The position numbers and the translations under genes were made by a program. A stretch of 64,000 bases of DNA from NCBI RefSeq assembly GCF_034531395.1, contig NZ_JARVCO010000012.1, positions 248,001 through 312,000 of the forward strand, read 5' to 3'. Of the stretch, positions 1 through 9,244 are shown one piece after another. The stretch comes from Pontiella agarivorans. GTDB taxonomy: Bacteria; Verrucomicrobiota; Kiritimatiellia; Kiritimatiellales; Pontiellaceae. Positions within the stretch are counted from its first letter, which is position 1, and each line of letters opens with the position of its first letter. The notes below the pieces were generated by a model. The model saw nothing but the letters and a program-made list of their open reading frames with translations, did no database searches and had not been told where the DNA came from.

Positions 1-246
1 TTGACCATTCTGTTGGATCTCGACATTGAAGTCGGTTTCCAACGGTTGGAAAAACGCTATGCCGGATCGGGGGAATCACACGACCGCTTTGAGCTTGAGG
101 CGCGCGATTTCCATCGCCGCGTGCGTGATGGATATCAACGATTGGCAGAACGGGAGGATGAAAGGTTCTGCGTGATTGATGCCAATTTACCGATTTCCGA
201 GGTGGCTTCCGAGGTGTGGAATGCGGTCAAAGGAGCTCTGCTGTGA
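1..246 (+). CDS. tmk: Thymidylate kinase, C-terminal part (5' end outside window)
   Basis: The frame is open from base 1 and reads TILLDLDIEVGFQRLEKRY, matching the thymidylate kinase segment where a conserved aspartate follows the TILLDL strand. The following Arg-rich stretch, with RFE then FHRRVRDGYQRLA, corresponds to the LID region and the helix after it. Family members are about 205-215 residues, so roughly 130 N-terminal residues, including the P-loop, lie upstream. The enzyme phosphorylates dTMP to dTDP. The stop TGA at 244-246 overlaps the ATG of holB, so the two genes are translationally coupled. A TTTCCA palindrome encodes FQRLEK inside the gene. Confidence 0.85.
   Translation: MTILLDLDIEVGFQRLEKRYAGSGESHDRFELEARDFHRRVRDGYQRLAEREDERFCVIDANLPISEVASEVWNAVKGALL
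36..52. repeat. TTTCCA-N5-TGGAAA palindrome, perfect arms
   Basis: Spacer ACGGT. It lies inside tmk and encodes FQRLEK. Confidence 0.85.
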
Positions 247-1232
247 TGGATGGGACAGATCTGCATGCAGAAGCCTGGCAGGGGATTAAAAACGGTTATG
301 AGTCCGGTCGTCTTGCGCATGCATATGTCATTGTGGGATCGCCAAGGGGTAATGCCCTGCAATTTGCGGAATCATTTTTGAAACTGCTCTATTGTGAGCG
401 CGCTGAAAAACCCTGTAATGAATGTGCCGGTTGTCGGCAGGTTGAGGCGCACAGCCATGTGGATACGCTGTGGATTGAACCGTTGAGCAAGTCGCGGCAG
501 ATTTTGGCTGAGGATGTGCGCGGGCTAATCCGTCGCATGACGCAGACGTCCTTTGAGGGGGGCTGGAAAAGTGGCGTAATTCTTTCTGCTGACTGCATGA
601 ACGAGAGTTCTGAAAATGCACTGCTGAAAACGCTCGAAGAACCTCCGGCAAATACATTGCTGTTGCTGATTACGGATTCAGCGGAATCGCTGTTGCCGAC
701 CATTATCTCACGTTGTCAGAAAATTGTACTTTCCGAGGGCGGTTCTTCGGCGATGGATGAGATCTGGCGCGAACCGTTGATGAGCATTCTGCATGCGATG
801 CCCCCGTCGAACGGTTTGGATGCGGCGCGGATGGCGAGTCTGCTCAAAGCGTTGCTGGACCGGGTGAAAGATGGCATTTCCGATGCGGTGATGGAGGAGC
901 TTGATCAGGATGATGAAGCCCTCGATGAATCCAAGCTGAAGATCATTCTTGAGGCGCGGACCAATGCACGTTTGAAAGAGGTGCAGGCCGATGTGTTTCG
1001 TGTGATGCTGGACTGGCAGCGTGATGTCTTGATGCTGGTTTCCGGCGTGGTTTCTGATGAGTTGATTCATGTTCAGGACATGGAGAAACTGGAGGAACAG
1101 GCGAAGATCCATACACAGGGCTCCGCTCTTAAAGCGGTTCGCGAGGTTGAAGCGATGTCGAGACGGGTGGAACGAAATATTCCTGATATGCAGATTTTCG
1201 ATGAAGCCTTCCGTAAGCTTGCCCGCAGATAG
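246..1232 (+). CDS. holB: DNA polymerase III delta' subunit
   Basis: This is a clamp-loader subunit (AAA+ fold) of about 328 residues. It carries the zinc module typical of delta', with cysteines at about residues 50, 57, 60 and 63, and the arginine-finger motif ISRC after the ALLKTLEEPP helix. The P-loop position is degenerate (GSPRGNAL), as expected for the non-ATP-binding delta' subunit. I chose the ATG at 246 because it overlaps the tmk stop as TGATG and has AGGAG about 11 bases upstream; an in-frame upstream start at 216 has no such support. The tmk-holB order is common in bacteria. The gene is convergent with aroQ, with 8 bp between the stops. Confidence 0.92.
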   Translation: MDGTDLHAEAWQGIKNGYESGRLAHAYVIVGSPRGNALQFAESFLKLLYCERAEKPCNECAGCRQVEAHSHVDTLWIEPLSKSRQILAEDVRGLIRRMTQTSFEGGWKSGVILSADCMNESSENALLKTLEEPPANTLLLLITDSAESLLPTIISRCQKIVLSEGGSSAMDEIWREPLMSILHAMPPSNGLDAARMASLLKALLDRVKDGISDAVMEELDQDDEALDESKLKIILEARTNARLKEVQADVFRVMLDWQRDVLMLVSGVVSDELIHVQDMEKLEEQAKIHTQGSALKAVREVEAMSRRVERNIPDMQIFDEAFRKLARR

Positions 1233-1240
1233 CGGGGTGC

Positions 1241-1675
1241 TTATTTGCTGATGGCGTGGACCAGTGCGCGCAAAGCAAGCGTATACCCAAAACCCTGAAA
1301 TCCCATAATCTGACCGATACATGCCGGAGCGGTCAGGCTCTTATGTCGGATTTCCTCACGGGTGTGGGTATTGCTCAAATGAATTTCTACTGACGGAACG
1401 ATATCGCCTACGGCTTTCAGGGCATCGCACAGCCCCAGGCTGGTGTGAGTGAGTGCGGCGGGGTTGATGATGATGCCGTCGAATATGCCGCGGGATTCAC
1501 CGATCCAGGTGATCAGTTCCGCTTCAGCGTTGGATTGGCGAAAGTCCAGTTCCACCTCAGGAAAGACGGCTTTCATTTCTGTTTCAATATCGGCAAGGGT
1601 TTCATAGCCGTAGATATCCGGTTCGCGTGTGCCGAGCAGGTTCAGGTTGGGGCCGTTTAAGACAAGAATTTTCAT
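1241..1675 (-). CDS. aroQ: 3-dehydroquinate dehydratase, type II
   Basis: This 144-residue protein has the full type II signature: NGPNLNLLG at residues 7-15, REPDIYG with the catalytic Tyr at about 22, FRQSN, INPAALTHTS and EIHLSN with the catalytic His. It performs the third step of the shikimate pathway, dehydrating 3-dehydroquinate to 3-dehydroshikimate, in the cytoplasm as a dodecamer. It lies 30 bp downstream of the SRAP gene on the same strand and is probably cotranscribed with it. Length is normal for the family (about 145-150). Confidence 0.95.
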   Translation of the reverse strand: MKILVLNGPNLNLLGTREPDIYGYETLADIETEMKAVFPEVELDFRQSNAEAELITWIGESRGIFDGIIINPAALTHTSLGLCDALKAVGDIVPSVEIHLSNTHTREEIRHKSLTAPACIGQIMGFQGFGYTLALRALVHAISK

Positions 1676-1705
1676 CGGTAAATCTCCGTAAAATGAGAAA
1701 ATAGA

Positions 1706-2353
1706 TCAGAGTTCATCGGGAAACAAGGATGTTTGTATTTCTCCGGGTTCCAGACAGGCGGGGTCGTCGTAGGCTACTTTATTCACCCGGCGTGAAACCG
1801 GGCGCATGGTTAAGGATTCTGGTTTTTCGGGAAGCTTTAGATTCACGATGGTGCTTTTTGGTTTTCCCTCCTTTGGAACCAGTAGCCAGTCGTTCCAAAG
1901 TTGCGGGGGAAGGATGACGGGCATGCGGTCGTGAATACCCTGCATATTGCGGTCGGCTGCACGGGTGATGATGACACATCGGCCATCTTTCCAGAGACCG
2001 GCAAAAGCGAAAAGTTTCTTTTCCAGTGTTTGGAAATAGTAAGGCTGTCGGCCTTTCCATTCATAAAATCCATCTGCCGGAATGAGGCAGCGGTGGGTGA
2101 AAATCAGGTGCTTGAACATCGGGCGTTCGGTGAGGGTTTCCGATCGGGCATTGATGATTGGTGCGCCGGAGCGCGGGTTTGCGAATCCCCAGATCGATTC
2201 TTCGGCGCTGGAAGGATTCTGCTGGCGGATGACGGCAATCCGTTGAGTTGGTGCAACGTTGTAACGACGCTGAAAAAGAGGTGGAAGTTCGATTCCGTTA
2301 AGTTGTTCAATGATCTCTTTGCGTATTTTAGTCTGTGTAAATCGTCCGCACAT
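1706..2353 (-). CDS. SRAP-family abasic-site-shielding protein (YedK/HMCES type)
   Basis: The protein starts MCGRF, so Cys2 becomes the N-terminal nucleophile after methionine removal. It shows YNVAPTQ (residue 31 on), INARSE (Asn68), IPADGFYEWK (Glu98) and HDRMPV (His141), which match the Cys2-Asn-Glu-His active site of the family. Members form a thiazolidine crosslink with abasic sites in single-stranded DNA and protect them. Length is 215 residues, typical. It is divergent from the FAH gene with a 74-bp gap. A perfect TTTCCA palindrome encodes FQTLEK in it. Confidence 0.93.
   Translation of the reverse strand: MCGRFTQTKIRKEIIEQLNGIELPPLFQRRYNVAPTQRIAVIRQQNPSSAEESIWGFANPRSGAPIINARSETLTERPMFKHLIFTHRCLIPADGFYEWKGRQPYYFQTLEKKLFAFAGLWKDGRCVIITRAADRNMQGIHDRMPVILPPQLWNDWLLVPKEGKPKSTIVNLKLPEKPESLTMRPVSRRVNKVAYDDPACLEPGEIQTSLFPDEL
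2020..2036. repeat. TTTCCA-N5-TGGAAA palindrome, perfect arms
   Basis: Spacer GTGTT. It lies inside the SRAP gene and encodes FQTLEK on the minus strand. Confidence 0.85.
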
Positions 2354-2405
2354 GAAGGTAATACTTAATGGGTATTGCCTAACTTTGCAATCTCGTTACG
2401 ATGGG

Positions 2406-2422
2406 GTTCCAAGCATTGGAGG
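2406..2422. repeat. Degenerate copy of the TTTCCA palindrome over a ribosome-binding site
   Basis: GTTCCA-AGCAT-TGGAGG matches 9 of 12 arm bases. Its right arm supplies the GGAGG Shine-Dalgarno of the FAH gene, which may explain the two right-arm mismatches. Confidence 0.5.
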
Positions 2423-2427
2423 ATAGA

Positions 2428-3282
2428 ATGAAACTGGTTCGGTTTGGTGAAAAAGGGGAAGAGTGTCCCGGTGTGTGGATGGGCGACGGACGGATTCTTG
2501 ATGTGCGGGCGTTGGCCTTCCACATTGAAGATTATAATGAACACTTTTTCACGCATCACGGGATTCGGCAGCTCGAGCAGCTTTTGAAAGATCCTGGCGC
2601 AAGTTTTGTTGAAGCGTCCACAGTGCGGCTGGGGGTTCCGGTTGCCCGGCCATCGAAAATCATCTGCGTCGGGGCGAATTATGCCGATCATGCCCGGGAA
2701 TTCGGCCATAAGATACCTGAGGAGCCGATTCTATTCTCCAAAGTCACGTCAGCGCTGAATGGACCGAATGATCCAATTCGGATTCCGGATGGCGCGCGGG
2801 TGATGGATGGGGAGGCTGAGTTGGCTGTGGTCATCGGTAAAACGGCATTCGGGATTCGTGAGGCTGATGCGCTGGATTATGTGGCCGGTTATACGCTGAT
2901 GAATGATGTGACGGAGCGTGTTGTACAGAAAAAAAACGGGCAGTGGATGCGGGGAAAAGGATTTGATTCGTTTGCGCCGCTGGGGCCTTTTCTGATTACA
3001 CCGGATGAACTTCCGGATCCTGGAAATATGACAGTCTGGCAGACGTGCAACGGGCGAGAGCTGCAGCGAGCAAATACCGTCGACATGATGTTTGATGTGC
3101 CCTTTCTGATTGAATTTATTTCGCGGGGCATGACGCTGAATCCCGGCGATATTATCGCTACCGGAACGCCTTCCGGAATCGGTTCAGCCCGGGATCCGCA
3201 GGTGTTGTTGAAAAGCGGGGATGTGGTGGAAATCGGGGTTGACGGAATCGGGGTGCAGCGGAACGAAGTCGTTTCAGCATAA
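2428..3282 (+). CDS. Fumarylacetoacetate hydrolase (FAH) family protein
   Basis: The C-terminal two thirds match the FAH catalytic domain: ICVGANYADHA, DGEAELAVVIG with the metal-binding Glu pair, a DVTER aspartate, KGFDSFAPLGP and the ending ATGTPSGIG. Such enzymes act on 2-keto or acylpyruvate acids with C-C bond cleavage or hydration, using Mg2+. The exact substrate cannot be told from sequence. I start at ATG 2428 (MKLVRFG, 284 residues) because GGAGG lies 5 bases upstream; an ATG at 2401 would put this Shine-Dalgarno inside the gene. It stands alone, so there is no pathway context. Confidence 0.88.
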   Translation: MKLVRFGEKGEECPGVWMGDGRILDVRALAFHIEDYNEHFFTHHGIRQLEQLLKDPGASFVEASTVRLGVPVARPSKIICVGANYADHAREFGHKIPEEPILFSKVTSALNGPNDPIRIPDGARVMDGEAELAVVIGKTAFGIREADALDYVAGYTLMNDVTERVVQKKNGQWMRGKGFDSFAPLGPFLITPDELPDPGNMTVWQTCNGRELQRANTVDMMFDVPFLIEFISRGMTLNPGDIIATGTPSGIGSARDPQVLLKSGDVVEIGVDGIGVQRNEVVSA

Positions 3283-3312
3283 GCGGCAGATAGCAACAGA
3301 GCAGTGTACTGA

Positions 3313-3338
3313 AAAGGGATCGCAACAGCGATCCCTTT
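3313..3338. terminator. Hairpin between convergent FAH and autotransporter genes
   Basis: AAAGGGATCGC and its exact complement form an 11-bp stem with the loop AACA. No long T-tract follows on either strand, so termination efficiency is uncertain. Confidence 0.6.
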
Positions 3339-3342
3339 GGCA

Positions 3343-3359
3343 TTTCCAACCGTTGGAAA
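3343..3359. repeat. TTTCCA-N5-TGGAAA palindrome, perfect arms, intergenic
   Basis: Spacer ACCGT. It sits 2 bases after the stop of the first autotransporter and before the hairpin at 3313-3338, reading on the minus strand. Confidence 0.9.
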
Positions 3360-3361
3360 TT

Positions 3362-6300
3362 TTAGAACTGATAGCGGAGAGAGCCCAGCAGCGTGTAATC
3401 GCTGTAGTCCTTCCCGAACCGCGTATCAAGATCGGCACGAAGTTCGAGAAACTCACCGATTTTAGCCGATGATCCGATGCCCAGTTTAAAGATATCTTTC
3501 TCCGGTGCTTGAAGCAGCATGCTGTAGTTATTTGCTCCGCCAGCCAGTTTGAAGTCGAGGCTTTCATCGTCGGCAAGCCATTCATGCAGCCAGTGCAGCC
3601 GGACTTCCGGCTTGAATATGATATTGCCCATACCCATATAGAAAGAGGCGCTGCCGCCGATTGCACTTTGGAGATAGAAGGCGCTGTAGCTGTCTACATT
3701 CCGGCCGACGGCACTGGGTGCATCCTCTTTATAGGCCTCCTGGGAATAGATGTTGCCCAGCAATGAAGCCTGTGGAGTAAGGATCAGGTAATTTCCGATC
3801 ATTTCTTTGCCGCCACCGATCGAGAAGGCAATGTTCTGTGCGTTGTAGTCGGCGGTGGTGCCGATAGCGTGGTCGAGCTGGGCATCTACATCACTGTTGG
3901 CATAAATGAGGCTGAAGTCACCAAACCAGGAATCGGTGCCGATGGAGGAGTAGAGGGCGGCATAGATCGATTTGGTATCGGCCGATGCGCCGTTGTCTTT
4001 GTCGATGTCGGCGCTTCCTTTACCGCCAGCCAGTCCAACGAGTACATTCGGGGCAACCGATAAGTCGGCACCGATCATGAATCCACTGAGGCTGGAGTTG
4101 TATCCGGCAAATCCATCAGAAGCGCTTTTGTCGGCCCAGGAACCGAAACCTGAAATCCATCCCTGAAGTTCCTGTTCCGGTTGGTGTGGCCCGGCGACTC
4201 CTTCGGAACGGTTCATTGCAGAGGAAGCCTGTCCGGAGCGTGCCCGGGTGGTATCGGCGCGCATGAAGAGCTGGTTGTTCACCGATTGAATGCCCTGATT
4301 GATCACATTATGTGCCGGAACAGCGCTTTGCTTTTCGTCGTATAGATCGCCGTAAACTTTCTGGATCTCCGCTTCGGTAGAATAGTTTGCCCTGATGGTA
4401 GCGATCATGGCTGCAGCATTGGTGTCTCCATTATCGGCCATAGCGTCAATTTCAGAGGAAATATCGAGTAACTGACCGGTCAGGTTCCCACCGCCGCCGA
4501 TGGATTCCTGCATGAAATCGGAGAGGATAATGTAGGCGTAGTCCGTTTCGTTGGAGATGTTCACGGTGAAGCCGAGCAGATCGTTGGTGGCAATATGTCC
4601 GATAATCGAACTTCCGGTGGTTTTATGATCATCAAGATAAAGACCACCCGCTTTAACAATCGTGACTGTGTTGGATTCGCCGATGCCGTAGTCGAATACC
4701 CGGATGATGTCATGATTATCCGAGTTGTAGCTACTGGTAAAACGGGCATCATTTTCGACAACCAGATTAATATTTCCGGAGGAGGCCTGGTTGCTGCTGA
4801 CGCCAATGCTGAGGGTTGAATATTCATCCTGAATATAATTTCCGTCAATCACGACGCTAGAATCGGGATCAATCGTGATTTCGGATCCGCGATAAACAAA
4901 CAGGTCGTTGCCGACGTTGACTTGTCCTCCGTCGAGTACGTTCAGGTAGTTTCGCTGCCAGTCCTCAATTTCCGCTCCGAGAATCAGGTTGTTTCCAACC
5001 GTAAGAACCGATCCGCTTCCGCCAACATTCACGATATTATCGGAGGAGTCGAAGCCGATATGGAGATCGGTGAGAGTTGTTGCTTTTGCTCCGTTGGTAA
5101 GGGAGAGGGTGTTGTTATCGGTTTCATAACCGACATACAGCGTGTTGGTTCCGGTATCCCAGTCCGATCCGGTGCCGTCGAGGAGGAAATGCAGTCCGCC
5201 CTCCACCATATTGGTTCCATAGAGCGAGCCCATCATATGCAGTGTCGACCCCGACTCGAATACAATATTGGTGGCCAGATTGGTCTGGGCATCGAAATCC
5301 CAGCCGAGTGTTTTTAGAATGCCGCCGTCCGCTACGGTAAGGTAATCATTGGTTGAGCCGATTAGGATATGATCCTGCGCAGTTTCCAGTGTTCCGCCAT
5401 TTTTCAGCAGAATGCTGTTTCCGCCGCTGTTGGTTGAGCCGATTTGAACCATTCCGGAAATCGCGATTGAAGCGTTTTCTCCTGAAACCGTCACCGTATT
5501 GTTAGATGTTCCGGCATATGCCCCGATGAGAAGCTGTGAGGCGGATGCGGTTGCTCCGTCAACGACATCAAGGGTGTTAAGAGAGTTGGATGCCCCGATC
5601 TGAAGCGATCCGCTGACCAGAAGTGCGGCATTTGTGGTTTCCAGATGGATAAAGTTTTTGATTTCGTGCTGGTTGGTGCTGGCTCCAAGCAGCAGGTCGC
5701 CGCCAATGTCCGCAGTGCCGCCATATACCGCAAAACGGTTGGAACCCTCTTCTGATTTCCCAACCACCAGGTCACCGGTGACGTTGAACTGTGTATTGGA
5801 ATCGCGCTGCAGATAAATATAGTTATCGCCGGATGCTTCGCCGATGACAGCATCTCCGGTTACATCGACGCTGCCGCCATCATAAATATTCAGAATGCTG
5901 CCGCTGCCCTCTTTGCCGACAACCAGACCGTTCTTGAGATTAAGTGTGGAGTTTGTTCCCACCGAAGCCATATTGCCGGAGGTGTTCGGCGTCGAATTCT
6001 GGGAGACTGAGCCGGTTGAGCCGGATGCGCTTTCGGCGTTGCCAATGATCAGTTTACCGTCGATTGTGGCGGTTGAATCAGAAAGGGTGAAACGGTTGTT
6101 CGCACTCTTTTCTCCCACATAAACACTTCCCTGAAAATCAGCAGCTGCACCGTCTTCCAATTCAAGGGTGTTGCTGCCGCCGCTGCCGCCGACGTACGTA
6201 TTACCCCCAACGGAAAGCATGCTGTTGGTTCCGCTGATGCGAACACGGTTCCCGGACGATACGGAGGCCCCAAGGGCGAGATCTGCGGCAATATCCGCTT

Positions 6301-7321
6301 TAGCACCATCGAGAACATTGAATTCATTATTTTTGCCGTTAATGCCTACCAAAATCCGGTCCAGCGCCGTGAAGGTGGAATTGCTGCCTTCAATAGACAG
6401 GGCATTGTTCTGTGCTGAGCTGTCGGTTCCGATGCTGATATCGTTGGTGGAAACCGCAATGGCCCCGTTACGGACGATCAGTGAATTATCGCTGGAAGAA
6501 GTTCCGATATCCATATAATCCGCATGCCACTGGGCGGTGTGATTGGTGGAAAGGGCGTTGTCGATCAGGATATTGATGCCGTTATTGATCGAATTGTCTT
6601 TTGCGGTAAGTGTGCCGCCGACGCCCAGTGTGGAGCCGGATTCAAAATTGACATTTTCAGAAGAGGAGAGTGCCGTGGAATTGACATCGCCCTGAACCAG
6701 AAGTGAGCCTCCGCGGTTGATATTCAATTCATTCAGGTTTTCGGTGGCACCGGTGATATTGTTGATTTTGAGGTTCAGGGTGTCCGCAATGATTAGCGCA
6801 CTTTCATCCTCAATGGTTACCGTGTTTCCGGAATTGTTGGCTGTGCCGATGGTCAGGTCCTCCAGCACCGTAATTTTACCGCCGTTACGGGCGACAACCG
6901 CACCGGTTTCTCCCGCCCCGGCACCGACGATCAGATTATCGGTTTCCACGCTGGAGCCGTAACCGACTTTCAGCTCGCCGGTTCCGGTTGAGTCACCCAC
7001 CACAATGCCGCCGGAAGGCAGGTTGTTGGTGTCGGCCGCTCCGATGACCAGCAGCCCGCCGTTGTTTACCGTCAGACTGCTGTTGGTTGCGCCTACCTGC
7101 TGTCCGATATCCACCAGCGAACCGACGTTCGCCCGTCCGCCTGCTGTAATTTCAAGAGCATTGTTCGGTTGATCCTGGCCGAGGATGATCCGGGTATACG
7201 TTTCTTCAGTCGAAAGGACTGCATTCGTTCCGTTGGGATCGTTGAGTTTATAAAGCTGTGCCTGAGCGGATACGACCGCAAAAATCAGGGGTAGAAAGAC
7301 CGTGGTTCGGGTAAATTTCAT
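3362..7321 (-). CDS. Large autotransporter with beta-helix passenger (first of three)
   Basis: The 1319-residue product begins with a signal peptide (MKFTRTTVFLPLIFAVVSAQA). About 1000 residues of short repeats follow, rich in N, G, S and T, of the form NxxxVxxGGxLxVG, typical of a right-handed beta-helix passenger. A C-terminal autotransporter barrel runs from about residue 1049 and ends in a terminal Phe (SLRYQF). The barrel contains LHWLHEW and LAGGANNY, shared in form with the two other autotransporters here, and is preceded by the linker EGVAGP. The start has GGAG 10 bases upstream. Expected location is the cell surface. The passenger function, adhesion or another role, is not predictable. 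Confidence 0.88.
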   Translation of the reverse strand: MKFTRTTVFLPLIFAVVSAQAQLYKLNDPNGTNAVLSTEETYTRIILGQDQPNNALEITAGGRANVGSLVDIGQQVGATNSSLTVNNGGLLVIGAADTNNLPSGGIVVGDSTGTGELKVGYGSSVETDNLIVGAGAGETGAVVARNGGKITVLEDLTIGTANNSGNTVTIEDESALIIADTLNLKINNITGATENLNELNINRGGSLLVQGDVNSTALSSSENVNFESGSTLGVGGTLTAKDNSINNGINILIDNALSTNHTAQWHADYMDIGTSSSDNSLIVRNGAIAVSTNDISIGTDSSAQNNALSIEGSNSTFTALDRILVGINGKNNEFNVLDGAKADIAADLALGASVSSGNRVRISGTNSMLSVGGNTYVGGSGGSNTLELEDGAAADFQGSVYVGEKSANNRFTLSDSTATIDGKLIIGNAESASGSTGSVSQNSTPNTSGNMASVGTNSTLNLKNGLVVGKEGSGSILNIYDGGSVDVTGDAVIGEASGDNYIYLQRDSNTQFNVTGDLVVGKSEEGSNRFAVYGGTADIGGDLLLGASTNQHEIKNFIHLETTNAALLVSGSLQIGASNSLNTLDVVDGATASASQLLIGAYAGTSNNTVTVSGENASIAISGMVQIGSTNSGGNSILLKNGGTLETAQDHILIGSTNDYLTVADGGILKTLGWDFDAQTNLATNIVFESGSTLHMMGSLYGTNMVEGGLHFLLDGTGSDWDTGTNTLYVGYETDNNTLSLTNGAKATTLTDLHIGFDSSDNIVNVGGSGSVLTVGNNLILGAEIEDWQRNYLNVLDGGQVNVGNDLFVYRGSEITIDPDSSVVIDGNYIQDEYSTLSIGVSSNQASSGNINLVVENDARFTSSYNSDNHDIIRVFDYGIGESNTVTIVKAGGLYLDDHKTTGSSIIGHIATNDLLGFTVNISNETDYAYIILSDFMQESIGGGGNLTGQLLDISSEIDAMADNGDTNAAAMIATIRANYSTEAEIQKVYGDLYDEKQSAVPAHNVINQGIQSVNNQLFMRADTTRARSGQASSAMNRSEGVAGPHQPEQELQGWISGFGSWADKSASDGFAGYNSSLSGFMIGADLSVAPNVLVGLAGGKGSADIDKDNGASADTKSIYAALYSSIGTDSWFGDFSLIYANSDVDAQLDHAIGTTADYNAQNIAFSIGGGKEMIGNYLILTPQASLLGNIYSQEAYKEDAPSAVGRNVDSYSAFYLQSAIGGSASFYMGMGNIIFKPEVRLHWLHEWLADDESLDFKLAGGANNYSMLLQAPEKDIFKLGIGSSAKIGEFLELRADLDTRFGKDYSDYTLLGSLRYQF

Positions 7322-7481
7322 CAGTATAAGACTCCGTGTTAATCGCGGGGTTTTTCCGCCCCAGAAAATATTTGCGCAATCTACAGGCGGGAGGTCTAAA
7401 ACACAAACATGTTTGCCGAATTTTGCGGCTTCCGGCCCGACTGGAAGAAGAGGTCTTTTTTCGATAGTTGGATTTTAGGCT

Positions 7482-7510
7482 TTGAGCCGGTTGCGGAAAG
7501 CGGATAGATT
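7482..7510 (+). promoter_or_regulatory. Candidate sigma70-type promoter of pyrG
   Basis: TTGAGC at 7482-7487 and TAGATT at 7505-7510 are separated by 17 bases and lie about 50 bases upstream of the pyrG ATG. Confidence 0.4.
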
Positions 7511-7529
7511 CTTTTCCCGTATTTTTTGA

Positions 7530-9176
<1,647 letters not shown>

Positions 9177-9193
9177 TTTCCAAACACTGGAAA
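9177..9193. repeat. TTTCCA-N5-TGGAAA palindrome, perfect arms, intergenic
   Basis: Spacer AACAC. It abuts the pyrG stop codon with no bases between, and precedes the pyrG terminator. Confidence 0.9.
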
Positions 9194-9196
9194 AAA

Positions 9197-9227
9197 GCCC
9201 CGGCTGAAATCAGACGGGGTTTTTTTT
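9197..9227 (+). terminator. Rho-independent terminator of pyrG
   Basis: GCCCCG pairs with CGGGG around a CTGA/TCAG inner arm, followed by an eight-T tract. Confidence 0.85.
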
Positions 9228-9244
9228 GTGTCCGGCGGCTGCGG